Assembly: GCA_964596165.1 (NCBI GenBank) | Contig: CAZQTW010000007.1 | Span: 79,077 to 143,076, forward strand | DNA length: 64,000 nt | Reading direction: 5' to 3' | DNA from: CAYUQT01 sp964596165 | Lineage (GTDB): Bacteria; Planctomycetota; Phycisphaerae; UBA1845; JAFGLZ01 | Made by a program: the position numbers and the translations under genes | In this document: piece by piece, positions 41,717 to 50,292 of the stretch | Numbering within the stretch: position 1 is the stretch's first letter | How the letters are laid out: every line of letters starts with the position of its first letter | Notes under the pieces: generated by a model | Told to the model about the DNA's origin: nothing | The model's input: only the letters and a program-made list of their open reading frames with translations | Databases searched by the model: none

Positions 41717-44029
41717 CTACTGGACCTGCGGCGGCGGAATTGCCTGGCCATCCTTCTGGGCCAACTGCTCGGCCTTCGAGTAGGTGCCGTAGAAGGCGGC
41801 GTTGCCGTCGAGCCAGAGGGCGATTCGGCGACGCTCGTCGTCGGTCAGGTTGAGCTTGCCGGCGTGGTTGGTATCGCCGAGGATCCTGGTCAGTGGGCTT
41901 TCGTCGGCCGGCATGTGGCCAGGATGCGTGACGATCTGACCCAGCGACTGGCTGCCCCACTCGTACCACCGCACGTATTCTCGCAGGCCCTGATAGGACC
42001 GTGTGAATTCCCCCTCCGGCCTGCCGGACAAATCAGGATCGTGCTTGCCCTGTTTCTTGCCGCCGTCGTGGCAACCGGCGCACCGAACGTCCAGGATGGG
42101 CTGTATCAGGCGGGCGTAACTCCACGGCCGCGAGCCGTCGGGTCCCGCTTGGATCCCAAACGGACGAACGCCCTTGGTAACGGTCCGGCGAACCGACTCC
42201 GTCGTCGTCCCTGTTGGCTCGTGACAACCCACACAGCCCCGACGCTCACCGGGCTGGAGGTACGTGACGCTCCGCATGCCCTGAACGGCATGGCCCTTCT
42301 CGTCGACGATCTGAAAGTACAACGGCTTGCGGGCCGGGGCGCGGAAGTAGGCCGATCCGTCGGGACGGACCGGCACCGTGCCCAGCAACATACGGGCGGA
42401 CTCCGCATTGGCGTATCCCAATCGCGGCTGATTGGCGATGTGCGTCTCCGTCTTGGGAAGCACCTGAAAGACCCTCAGCTCCTTGACGGGTCTGCCCTTG
42501 GGCAAGGGAAAGTGACTCTGCCCCACCCCCGTCAGAATGAACTCCCCTTGGTCGCCCAGAGACGCGTCCAGCGAACTGGGAATCACCGGCGGGGTCGGCC
42601 TGGGCGCCAGCGGGATCGGATACATCGACGAAATGCCTTCCCTGCGATACAGCAGCTCCATGTTGCCGAATCGATCGAAATAGTACAGACCGGTCTCCGT
42701 GTCCTTCCTAACACGCGGTCCCATCCCGGGTAGCGGGTCGAAGCTGAAGGCGACCAGGAAGCAGTCCTCCGACAGTGGCCAGGGGCTGTGAAGATACGAC
42801 GTCGGCCAACCGGGGGCCTCGGGAAAGCAGACCTCAGGCGTTAGGACGTCCAGTGACTCGAAGCAGTCTTCTCCACTGTTGGGATCCAGGCGGGTCTGGG
42901 TCGGGTCGACGATGACCAACGAGCCGCCGACGTCGGCGTGGTGCGCGCCGGCGACGAACGCGATGCGGCCGGAACCGGGGATCGCTCGGGGCTGATAACA
43001 CGCGTTGATCCGCTCGGTGTAGTTGCCGAAGAGGACTCGCGGATTCGTGCCGTCGGGTCGGCTCACCCACAGCCCATGGAAGTTGGCCGCGGACCGATCG
43101 ACATAGTCCCAGCGCGAATAGACGATACTCCCGTCGTTCAAGACGCTCGGATGCCATTCGTTGGTCTCATGGAACGAGAGCGTGCGGATGTTCCGCCCGT
43201 CGCGGTCCATTCGATGGAGCGTGTACGTGGGCAGCGGCTCCCACGGATTGTGGCAGCGACCGAAGCCGCCGCGCCGCGTCGACATGAATGCGATGCCGCC
43301 GTCGGGCAGTTCGCACGGGTCAAAATCGTCGTCCGGCCCGTCGGTCAACTGGCGAAGGTGCCCGCCGTCGGCGTCCATCGCATGGATGTGGAAGCATCGG
43401 CGATCCGACGAGTAGTAGTCGGGCTTGCGGTCGGCCCGGGGCGCAAAGGCGAAGTAGATCGTCCGCGCATCGAAGCTGAGCGACAGCGTGACATAGTTGC
43501 CCCGCGGGAGGCGTCCGCGAATCAGGTCGCGGATCGCGAACGATTCCCCGGGCTTGTCCAGCACGTACACGCCGCCGCCGGCAATGTCCCCGTAGTCGTA
43601 ATAATACCCGAGGTATTCGTGCAGCATCTGCCGGATGAACCGCCTCCGCTCCATGAAAACGATAGGCTTCCCCTTTAACAGGGGGTTTCGCATCGCCAGA
43701 TCGCGCGTCGCCCAGCGGATATCGTGGTAGAGGGCCAATCGGTCGGCGGGTTCCAGCTTGTTCACGTCGCCGATACGAGTACCCAGGGAACGGAGGGTCG
43801 CAGCGATGCGGGTCCGATCCGATTCATCCAGCCCGGGGGCAAGCTGGGCCAACAGCCGCTCGGCGCGACGCATCGCCTGGCGAACGGTTATGGGGTCACC
43901 GGGCGAACGTTTTGACCGTTGCTCCTGCCGCGCCCAATCCGCCTCGATCGTCGGTCGGAAGCCGTCGGTGCCCGAATTCGCCGCCGCGAGTGTTGCCTCC
44001 ATCATGGCAACAATGATGATCGCGCTCAT
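41717..44029 (-). CDS. Hydrazine-synthase-alpha-like exported protein with two haem c sites
   Basis: The 770-residue product has a short signal peptide (IIIVAMMEATLAAA). A beta-propeller region follows at about residues 150-480, built from WD/TolB-like blades (ADRKPDYYSSDRRCFHIHAMDADGG, LPDGGIAFMSTRRGG, SIVYSRWDYVDR). Two CxxCH motifs follow: CVGCH near residue 601 and CAGCH near residue 650. The order, with LGTVPVRPDGSAYFRAPARKPLYFQIVDEKG between, matches proteins annotated as hydrazine synthase alpha-related (HzsA). These are widespread in Planctomycetota and Verrucomicrobiota outside anammox bacteria, so this does not imply hydrazine chemistry. It should be a periplasmic dihaem redox protein. 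The start has only a weak Shine-Dalgarno. Confidence 0.85.
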   Translation of the reverse strand: MSAIIIVAMMEATLAAANSGTDGFRPTIEADWARQEQRSKRSPGDPITVRQAMRRAERLLAQLAPGLDESDRTRIAATLRSLGTRIGDVNKLEPADRLALYHDIRWATRDLAMRNPLLKGKPIVFMERRRFIRQMLHEYLGYYYDYGDIAGGGVYVLDKPGESFAIRDLIRGRLPRGNYVTLSLSFDARTIYFAFAPRADRKPDYYSSDRRCFHIHAMDADGGHLRQLTDGPDDDFDPCELPDGGIAFMSTRRGGFGRCHNPWEPLPTYTLHRMDRDGRNIRTLSFHETNEWHPSVLNDGSIVYSRWDYVDRSAANFHGLWVSRPDGTNPRVLFGNYTERINACYQPRAIPGSGRIAFVAGAHHADVGGSLVIVDPTQTRLDPNSGEDCFESLDVLTPEVCFPEAPGWPTSYLHSPWPLSEDCFLVAFSFDPLPGMGPRVRKDTETGLYYFDRFGNMELLYRREGISSMYPIPLAPRPTPPVIPSSLDASLGDQGEFILTGVGQSHFPLPKGRPVKELRVFQVLPKTETHIANQPRLGYANAESARMLLGTVPVRPDGSAYFRAPARKPLYFQIVDEKGHAVQGMRSVTYLQPGERRGCVGCHEPTGTTTESVRRTVTKGVRPFGIQAGPDGSRPWSYARLIQPILDVRCAGCHDGGKKQGKHDPDLSGRPEGEFTRSYQGLREYVRWYEWGSQSLGQIVTHPGHMPADESPLTRILGDTNHAGKLNLTDDERRRIALWLDGNAAFYGTYSKAEQLAQKDGQAIPPPQVQ

Positions 44030-44050
44030 GTGAAGAGGATCCCCTCCCCT

Positions 44051-44230
44051 ACAGAGCCGGGGCGTATCGCCCCGGTGCCGATGAAAGACAGACCGTGCTG
44101 TGCGGCCGGGCTACGTGAGGCCGGAATCTCCTCTTGTGACAGAGCCGCCACGTGTCGAGCCGAGGTTATCGGTTGTGCCTCGCCCGATAGAAAGAGAGCT
44201 CCGGGGTCGGCACAGCCCGGCTCAGTACGC
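44051..44230. repeat. Dispersed hairpin repeat element, copies 2 and 3
   Basis: Within the 263-bp gap, ACAGAGCCGG occurs at 44051-44060 and ACAGAGCCG at 44139-44147. The first is followed by GGGGCG-TAT-CGCCCC. The second is followed by the GTGTCGAGCCG element also found in copy 1. No gene is present in the gap. Confidence 0.65.
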
Positions 44231-44292
44231 GCTATCGTATGCGTTTCACACACCGACGATCAACACCGGTGGATACGCCGAGGCAGTCATTG

Positions 44293-45681
44293 TCACTCGT
44301 AACGGAGCGCCTCGATCGGATCCAACCGCGAGGCCTTCCAGGCAGGGTAGAAACCGAAGACCACCCCGACGCTCGCGGACACGATGACGGCGGCCACGAT
44401 CGCCCCCGGCGAAAGCTCCGTCGGCCAGCGCAAAAAGGTCCTCACCAGCCACGAACTGCCGCGCCCCAACGCGATGCCCAGTCCGCCGCCGAGCAGGCAA
44501 AGGACAATCGCCTCCACGAGAAACTGGCGGAGGATGTCGCGAGCCCGGGCCCCAACGGCCATCCGCAGCCCGATCTCGCGCGTCCGCTCGGTCACCGAGA
44601 CGAGCATGATGTTCATGATCCCCACGCCGCCCACCACCAGCGAGATCAAGGCCACGCACAGCAACAAATTCGTCATTAGCGCCGTCGTGGAACTCAGGGC
44701 CCGAGTGATCTCGGTCATGTCGCGGATGTTGAAGTCGTCCGGCTCGTCGTCCCGAATCCGGTGCCGCTCGTGCAACAGCGCGGTCACCTGTTCGATGGCC
44801 CGAGGAACCTCCGCCGGAGATCGTGCCGCAATCAGAATCTGATCGACATTGGTGAATCGCACCGGAAGCGGATTGTTCGCAACCTGTGCGGCCGACGGCA
44901 CCGGGTACAGACTGGGTTGCCCCGGGTACAGGTCGCTCAAGGTTTTCACCTGCTCGCTACCGGCTGCCCCCGCGGCGCTCTGGTTGACGTTCGTCAGCGT
45001 CGTGCCGGCCACACGGTTCTTGATCGTCGTCCACGGCGCAATCAGGATGTCGTCCTGATCCATGCCCATCATGTTCGCCCCCTTGGGGGCCAACACGCCG
45101 ATGACCCGGAACGACACGTTCTTGACGCGAACTTCTCGGCCAATCGGCGACTCGCCCTGAAACAGCTCCCGAACCAGCGTCTGGCCCAGCAGGCAAACCT
45201 TGCTGGCGTTTCGGACGTCCTGATCGGTGAACGCTTCTCCCTCCGCAAGGTTGCGCCAATCGCGGACGTCGAGAATCGACGGCGTGGATCCGTAAATGAA
45301 TAGCGGTACCCAGTTCCGGTTGCCGTAAAGGACCTGCGTTCGTGCCCGGACGACGGGCGCAATGGCACGAACGGCCGGGCATTCGCGAAGGATGGCCTCG
45401 CCGTCCTCGGGCGTGAGCGTCATGGACGTGCCGCCGCCGAAGGAGACGCCGCCGCTCGCCGCCGTGCCCGGCAGGACGAAAAAGTTGTCGGCGCCCATGG
45501 TCGCAATGGATTGCTGCACCGCGCGCGACGACCCGCTGCCGATCTCCATCATGGCAATGACCGCCGCCACGCCGATGATGATGCCCAGCGTGGTCAGCGC
45601 CGACCGCATCGTGTTCCGGCGGAGCGCATGAAACGCCGTGCGGAGGATTCGGACATAACGCGTCGCCGAGAACCCTCTCAT
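44293..45681 (-). CDS. MacB-like ABC transporter permease
   Basis: A 462-residue FtsX/MacB permease without a fused ATPase. It has TM1 at about residues 23-50 (NTMRSALTTLGIIIGVAAVIAMME), a MacB periplasmic core domain (about 55-320, with the YGNRNWVPLFIYGSTP and GREVRVKNVSFRVIGVLAPKG strands), then three helices near the C-terminus, including LMTNLLLCVALISLVVGGVGIMNIML. Its start overlaps the ATPase gene stop by 4 nt. Together with the ATPase and adaptor it forms a MacAB-type export system for drugs, peptides or siderophores. Confidence 0.92.
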   Translation of the reverse strand: MRGFSATRYVRILRTAFHALRRNTMRSALTTLGIIIGVAAVIAMMEIGSGSSRAVQQSIATMGADNFFVLPGTAASGGVSFGGGTSMTLTPEDGEAILRECPAVRAIAPVVRARTQVLYGNRNWVPLFIYGSTPSILDVRDWRNLAEGEAFTDQDVRNASKVCLLGQTLVRELFQGESPIGREVRVKNVSFRVIGVLAPKGANMMGMDQDDILIAPWTTIKNRVAGTTLTNVNQSAAGAAGSEQVKTLSDLYPGQPSLYPVPSAAQVANNPLPVRFTNVDQILIAARSPAEVPRAIEQVTALLHERHRIRDDEPDDFNIRDMTEITRALSSTTALMTNLLLCVALISLVVGGVGIMNIMLVSVTERTREIGLRMAVGARARDILRQFLVEAIVLCLLGGGLGIALGRGSSWLVRTFLRWPTELSPGAIVAAVIVSASVGVVFGFYPAWKASRLDPIEALRYE

Positions 45682-46445
45682 GGCGAAAACCCCTTCGACA
45701 ATCCCGCAGGATCCGTCATCGGCTCGCGATGGGTGTTCGATGATTCGGCCGCATGCGGTGCCGCGTAGTTGCCGTCAATCTGGCCGTCCAGGATGTGAAT
45801 GATCCGCCGCGCATGGTGAGCGACGCCGGCGTCGTGCGTCACCAGGATGATGGTGATCCCCTCTTCGCGGTTTAGCCGTTCAAACATCTCGAGCGTCTCC
45901 TTGCTCGTCCGCGAATCGAGGTTGCCCGTCGGCTCGTCGGCGAACAACAGCGAGGGCTGGTTGATCAACGCTCGTGCAATGGCCACCCGCTGCTGCTGAC
46001 CGCCGGAAAGCTGCGAAGGCTCATGGTCCATCCGGTCTCCCAGCCCCACGCGGCGAAGCAGCTCAATCGACCGATCCCGAACCTCACGATCGGACTGCCC
46101 CGCAGTCGAGTACGACGCCGGCATCATCACGTTTTCCAAGGCGCTCGTCCGGGCAAGCAGGTTGAAGTTCTGAAACACGAAACCGATCTTGCGATTCCGC
46201 AGCAAGGCCCGCTCGTCGGCGGAAAGGCCGGAGACCTCTTCCCCTTCGAGCCAGTACTTGCCGGAGGTGGGCCGGTCGAGACAACCGAGAATGTTCATGA
46301 GCGTCGTCTTGCCCGAACCCGAGACGCCCATCAGCGCGACCATCTCGCCGCGCTCCACGGTGAGCGATATCCCCTTGAGAACCGGCACGTCCACCTGCCC
46401 GAGGTGATAGGTCTTATGGATGTCCTCGAGCTTGATCAATTCCAC
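45678..46445 (-). CDS. MacB/LolD-like ABC transporter ATPase
   Basis: GTG 46445 is chosen because GGAGG lies 8 nt upstream and the protein then starts as the family does (VELIKLEDIHKTYHLGQ). The 255-residue ATPase has Walker A MGVSGSGKTT, Q-loop FVFQNFNLLART, signature LSGGQQQRVAIARAL, Walker B LLFADEPTGNLDS and the H-loop LVTHD. It is 22 nt downstream of the adaptor gene and overlaps the permease by 4 nt. ATP hydrolysis here drives the mechanotransmission typical of MacB rather than substrate passage through the membrane. Confidence 0.93.
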   Translation of the reverse strand: MELIKLEDIHKTYHLGQVDVPVLKGISLTVERGEMVALMGVSGSGKTTLMNILGCLDRPTSGKYWLEGEEVSGLSADERALLRNRKIGFVFQNFNLLARTSALENVMMPASYSTAGQSDREVRDRSIELLRRVGLGDRMDHEPSQLSGGQQQRVAIARALINQPSLLFADEPTGNLDSRTSKETLEMFERLNREEGITIILVTHDAGVAHHARRIIHILDGQIDGNYAAPHAAESSNTHREPMTDPAGLSKGFSP

Positions 46446-46467
46446 GAGCAGCGCCTCCCATCCACGA

Positions 46468-47802
46468 CTACCGTCGGCCGCCCCGCGTGATCTTCGGTAC
46501 GAACGGATTGACGGTCTCGGACGGCTTGCCGCCCTGCCCGACAACCTCACCCACGACGACCTCCGTCCCCTCGTCCAAATTCTCGCCCTCAACCTCCGTC
46601 ATGCCGCCGTCGCTCGCGCCGGTCCTGACGACCCGGGGACGCACATATTCACCCTCCCGAACCCACAGCGTCCCACGACCGGAGTCTCCCGGGCTCGGCC
46701 TGCCGACCGAAGCCGGACTCCGGGCCGACGAGGACTTGCCCTGAACCAGCCGGCCGGCCTCCTCACGTGCGTCGGGAGCAATCCGATCCTCGGACGGCGT
46801 CCAGCGCAACGCCGCCGTCGGCGCGGCCAACACGTTGTCCCGCCGGATGACCTCAAATTGCACGTTGGCCGTCAGGTAAGGCAGCAACTTCCCGTCGGAG
46901 TTGTCGGTGTTGATCTCCACCGTGTATGTGACCACGTTCTGCGTCATGCTGGCATTCAAACGGATTTTGCCCACCTCGCCGCGGAAAACCTCCCCCGGAA
47001 AGGCATCGACGGTAAACCGGACGGGCTGACCCGGATGAACGCTGCCGATGTCCGCCTCATTCACCGCGGCCCACACCTGCATCTTTGTCAGGTCCTTGGC
47101 GATCAGGAACAAACTGGGCGCATTCAGGCTGGCGACGACCGTCTGACCGATGTTCACGCGGCGGTCGATGATGACCCCCTTCACCGGCGACTTGATGGTG
47201 CAATAGCCGTGGTTCGTCTGAACCCTCTTCAAGGCCGCCTCGGCCTGGGCCACCCCCTTCTCCGCCTGCACGACGCCGGCCTCGCCCACCCCAACGGTGG
47301 CCCTGGCCGTCTCGTAGTTCGCTTCGTACATGTCGTAGTCGGTGGCGGACAGCGCACGAGACACGCCGATCTCCCGGGCTCGTTTCCAGTTGCGCTCCGC
47401 CTGAATCAACTTGGCCTTCATCTGATCCAGGTCGGCCTTGGCGCGAAGGACGTTCGCCTTGGCCTGATCGAGCATGGCGACCGCCTGAGCCACGTCGGCG
47501 GCGTAAAGCGCATCGTCGATACGCGCCAAGACGGTGCCTTCCTCGACCGGCGAACCGTAATCAATCACGTTGCCCTTCGGATCCTTTCCGAAAGCCTCGA
47601 TCTTGCCCGCCACCTGGGCGCCGACGTCGATCACCTCGATCGGCTCCAGCGTCCCCGTCGCGCTGATGGCAACCAGAATGTCCCCGCGTTTGACCGGCGC
47701 GGTTCGCAACGAAGCAGGCGGGGTCGCCGAACGCTGCCAGTAGTACGCGCCGGCGCCGCCGGCCAGTGCCAGCACGACGATGAGAATAAGGACCTTCTTC
47801 AT
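46468..47802 (-). CDS. MacA-like periplasmic adaptor
   Basis: ATG 47802 (444 residues) has GGGAG upstream. It begins with a membrane anchor (KKVLILIVVLALAGGAGAYYW). Two biotinyl-lipoyl halves follow (VDVGAQVAGKIEAFGKDPKG and GYCTIKSPVKGVIIDRRVNIGQTV), with a long coiled coil between them (about residues 95-185) rich in Ala, Lys and Glu. Beta-barrel domains and a low-complexity Ser/Arg segment lie near residue 355. It links the MacB-like pump to an outer-membrane channel, which is not encoded here. It is 37 nt downstream of the MarR-type gene in the same operon. Confidence 0.92.
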   Translation of the reverse strand: MKKVLILIVVLALAGGAGAYYWQRSATPPASLRTAPVKRGDILVAISATGTLEPIEVIDVGAQVAGKIEAFGKDPKGNVIDYGSPVEEGTVLARIDDALYAADVAQAVAMLDQAKANVLRAKADLDQMKAKLIQAERNWKRAREIGVSRALSATDYDMYEANYETARATVGVGEAGVVQAEKGVAQAEAALKRVQTNHGYCTIKSPVKGVIIDRRVNIGQTVVASLNAPSLFLIAKDLTKMQVWAAVNEADIGSVHPGQPVRFTVDAFPGEVFRGEVGKIRLNASMTQNVVTYTVEINTDNSDGKLLPYLTANVQFEVIRRDNVLAAPTAALRWTPSEDRIAPDAREEAGRLVQGKSSSARSPASVGRPSPGDSGRGTLWVREGEYVRPRVVRTGASDGGMTEVEGENLDEGTEVVVGEVVGQGGKPSETVNPFVPKITRGGRR

Positions 47803-47839
47803 ACGACGGCTCCCCAAGTGCGCGTCTGAGAATCCGTGC

Positions 47840-48328
47840 TCACGTTATTGCCTCCGCCTGCCGGTTCCTCGGCTCGAACACCCGGTGCAAGACATCGGTC
47901 GCTTGCCGCACCGCCGCGAGATCGGCCGGCGACATGGCCTTGAATCTGACGGCCAGCGCCTTCTGAATGATTCGCTCGACGGTCCGCACCGCCGCCTGAC
48001 CTCGCTTCGTAAGCGAAAGCGAGACGCTCCGCCGATCGTCGATCCGCGTCTGACGGTTCAGCAAACCCCGCTTGACCAACAGATCGACCGTTCTCGACGC
48101 CGCCGGCATCGAAAGACCCAGGTGCTCGGCCAGCTCGGAAAGCGACGCGCTGTCGTTGTGCGCGACAAACACCAGTGCCCGAAACTGGGGTATGGTCAAC
48201 TCGCCGTTCCGGTGCCCTTGCACTTCGGTCCGGATGAAACGCATGACGTGTGGCAGTGCCGTCAACAACCCCCGCGCACAGGCGTCGGCGGAAGCCGCAC
48301 GAATAGTTCCATTTGATAACTGTTGCAT
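47840..48328 (-). CDS. MarR-family transcriptional regulator
   Basis: This 162-residue regulator has a winged helix-turn-helix at about residues 55-125 (ELTIPQFRALVFVAHNDSASLSELAEHLGLSMPAASRTVDLLVKRGLLNRQ, then DDRRSVSLSLT, the wing). It heads the macA-macB operon and probably represses it. ATG 48328 is chosen because the sigma-70 promoter at 48335-48364 predicts a transcript starting at that base, so no Shine-Dalgarno is needed. A TTG at 48364 is an unlikely alternative since it lies in the promoter. MarR proteins usually release DNA on binding a small aromatic ligand. Confidence 0.9.
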   Translation of the reverse strand: MQQLSNGTIRAASADACARGLLTALPHVMRFIRTEVQGHRNGELTIPQFRALVFVAHNDSASLSELAEHLGLSMPAASRTVDLLVKRGLLNRQTRIDDRRSVSLSLTKRGQAAVRTVERIIQKALAVRFKAMSPADLAAVRQATDVLHRVFEPRNRQAEAIT

Positions 48329-48334
48329 ATAGGA

Positions 48335-48364
48335 ATTATAGGACGCGCTCGAAACACGTGTCAA
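48335..48364 (-). promoter_or_regulatory. Near-consensus sigma-70 promoter of a leaderless marR gene
   Basis: On the minus strand TTGACA (48364-48359) is separated by 18 bp from TATAAT (48340-48335), exact consensus hexamers. The predicted start of transcription, 7 nt past the -10 box, falls on the A of ATG 48328. The direct repeat TCCTATA around the -10 could be a regulator binding site. Confidence 0.75.
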
Positions 48365-48439
48365 TCCGGTCGTGGACGTGCTCGCGGAGCCGGCCTGTGC
48401 CGGGCCGGTGGTTCTTCTTGTTGTGAAGAAGCCGCCTCG

Positions 48440-48490
48440 CCCGCCACGGCATGGCCGCAGGCCGTGCCGTGGCGGGCAGTCCGGCTCTGT
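48440..48490. repeat. Dispersed hairpin repeat element, copy 4
   Basis: CCCGCCACGGC (48440-48450) pairs with GCCGTGGCGGG (48466-48476), extended inward by GGCC/GGCC around a 3-nt loop. It is followed by CCGGCTCTGT (48481-48490), the reverse complement of the shared core. It lies just past the stop of the exported-protein gene at 48515 and could also help end that transcript. Confidence 0.65.
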
Positions 48491-48514
48491 AGGCGAACCG
48501 AAAGCGTACGCGGC

Positions 48515-50122
48515 TCAGGGTGTGACCAGGATGGTCCCCAGGATGTTAACGCCCTGCGGACCGGCACCGTCCGTCCACCATGGAACATCACGATTGGCGA
48601 CGCGTATCGCGTAGCGGGCGTCGTTCTTCAACACCTCCGCCGAGTCTGGCAGCCACAGGCCGATCAGATAGGCACCCGGCTTCAGCCCACCCATCGCACC
48701 GAAAGATGATGTGACAGTGTGTGTGATCGGGGCGAAGTCGCGATCGCCGGGCGTATGGGGCTGCCATGTTCGCGGATCGGCGTCGGTAGACTGAATTCGT
48801 GCAATCTCGCCCGCCGCACTGATGAGCACAAAACAGACCTTGCGAGGATTGTGAAGAACGCTGAACCCACGGTTGATCAGGGCAACCTCGACCGGCAGCG
48901 TGCCGGCTCTCGACACGGTACGGGGAAACCGCGCACGCTGCAGCTCGATGCGATAGCCCAAGTGATCGCGGATGTACTCGAATGGCGTCCGCTCCACCGA
49001 CCTTCCCTCGGCGTCCTCGAAGTAGCCGTCGGAGATAGGCAGCTTCGCCTCCTTGACCTGCTCGATTCGCAACGGGGTCCTCATCCACACGTCGATGCCG
49101 TAAGGCTTGCCTTCCTGCCCCGAATAGCTGTGCGCCAGGCTGAAGGAGCTGTAGTGATGGAGTCGCATACGAACCGCCGCCTTGAATCCGTCGACCCGGC
49201 CGTTGATGTCGGACCAGAAGAGTTCGCCGTCCACCGGCACGAAGGGGCACTCATTCGTCATATAGTCGAATTCGGGATTGCCCGGGTTTGCGTACCGTGG
49301 GGGCTCGGTCCACGTGCCGCCGTCCGTCTTGCCGGCCAGGAAACCGTCGTTGTGGAAACCGATTCGCGCGGCCGGCGCCGGGGTGAACGCCGTCTTGGCA
49401 TCGATGATCCGGAAGGCGTTCAGCGGCGCCTCGCTGAGGACCCGGCGCTTGTACTTCGGCACCCGCACCTGCGTCATGCGATCGGTCGGCAACACGTCGA
49501 GGACTTTGGCCATGATGACCGAAAGATGTGCGGGATTCCGCTCAATCCCCTTGGCGGAACTATGCCACTCTCCCCAGGCGCCGACAAACCCCGCCTGCAT
49601 CACGTGGATCACATCCGTGTTCTTCCGGATGGTCGGTGCAAGTTGATCGATGTGTTTCAGGATGGTCGACAGGTCGGGGCCCGCCTTTCGGTCCATGTCT
49701 TTTTCGTAGGCGAACCGGAGCACGGCCTTCAGTCCGGCCTTGCGGAGGGCATCAAACCCGCGTTGCAGGCATTGCAGCTTCTCCTCGCTGATCACCGTCG
49801 GGGACGGGTCAAGATAGCAGTAGGCCTGGACCAGCGTCAGGCCGAAGGGTTCATAGCGTCGGGCATCCAGCAGCCACCACTGGTCGGTAAACGACGCCGG
49901 CAGACGGCCCTTCAGGTGAGCGACCTCCCGGTAGAAGGAAGATCCGTTCGGTTCGGCGAAGACGGCCTCTGTTCGCAGGCCCCGCTCCGGGTTACGGAGC
50001 CCAAGCGCGCCGCCCGGGTCGGTCGGCCGGATGCCGTGAAATCGGACCTCCTGAACCTGCGCCTGCTCGGCGACCGCCGGAGCGCCGAGCAAAAGTGCCG
50101 ACGCGATAATGAGTGCCCTCAT
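48515..50122 (-). CDS. Exported DUF4832/DUF4874-type protein
   Basis: ATG 50122 has GGAG 6 nt upstream and is followed at once by a signal peptide (MRALIIASALLLGAPAVAEQ), so it is the true start though the frame continues upstream. The 535-residue protein has the pattern of exported DUF4832-type proteins: NPERGLRTEAVF near the start, LTLVQAYCYLDP, AGLKAVLRFAYEKDM, VIHVMQAGFVGAWGEWHSS and a C-terminal beta-sandwich (LPVEVALINRGFSVLHNPRKVCFVL). Planctomycete-type genomes carry these as putative carbohydrate-active proteins; GAWGEWH is glycosidase-like. Activity is untested. Confidence 0.78.
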   Translation of the reverse strand: MRALIIASALLLGAPAVAEQAQVQEVRFHGIRPTDPGGALGLRNPERGLRTEAVFAEPNGSSFYREVAHLKGRLPASFTDQWWLLDARRYEPFGLTLVQAYCYLDPSPTVISEEKLQCLQRGFDALRKAGLKAVLRFAYEKDMDRKAGPDLSTILKHIDQLAPTIRKNTDVIHVMQAGFVGAWGEWHSSAKGIERNPAHLSVIMAKVLDVLPTDRMTQVRVPKYKRRVLSEAPLNAFRIIDAKTAFTPAPAARIGFHNDGFLAGKTDGGTWTEPPRYANPGNPEFDYMTNECPFVPVDGELFWSDINGRVDGFKAAVRMRLHHYSSFSLAHSYSGQEGKPYGIDVWMRTPLRIEQVKEAKLPISDGYFEDAEGRSVERTPFEYIRDHLGYRIELQRARFPRTVSRAGTLPVEVALINRGFSVLHNPRKVCFVLISAAGEIARIQSTDADPRTWQPHTPGDRDFAPITHTVTSSFGAMGGLKPGAYLIGLWLPDSAEVLKNDARYAIRVANRDVPWWTDGAGPQGVNILGTILVTP

Positions 50123-50287
50123 GTGAAGCTCCGTGCGAACAGAACCGCGAAAAATCGCGTTCTCCACGTCGGACCGCTCAAGCCCATCCTCGGCCATCTC
50201 CTCTTCGGCATGCGACGACAAGTAGTAATCGCGGCTGCGTATCTTCTGTCGGATTTTATCGAGCGCTGGCACGGACACCCTTCCCAT
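50123..50287 (-). pseudogene. DUF4258-like toxin remnant read through into the next gene
   Basis: The frame upstream of the exported-protein gene encodes about 55 residues, including DYYLSSHAEEEMAEDGLERSDVENAIFRG. This closely resembles the N-terminal half of DUF4258 proteins, a RelE/HigB-like group of predicted toxins of about 80-90 residues. The C-terminal half is absent: the frame runs directly into the signal peptide of the next protein. It is probably a truncated relic, joined in frame by chance or deletion. No antitoxin gene is adjacent. Confidence 0.6.
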
Positions 50288-50292
50288 CACGG

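Noticed and set aside
41717..44029. Anammox hydrazine synthesis
   Set aside because: Only an alpha-like protein is present; no beta or gamma subunits, and such proteins are common outside anammox bacteria.
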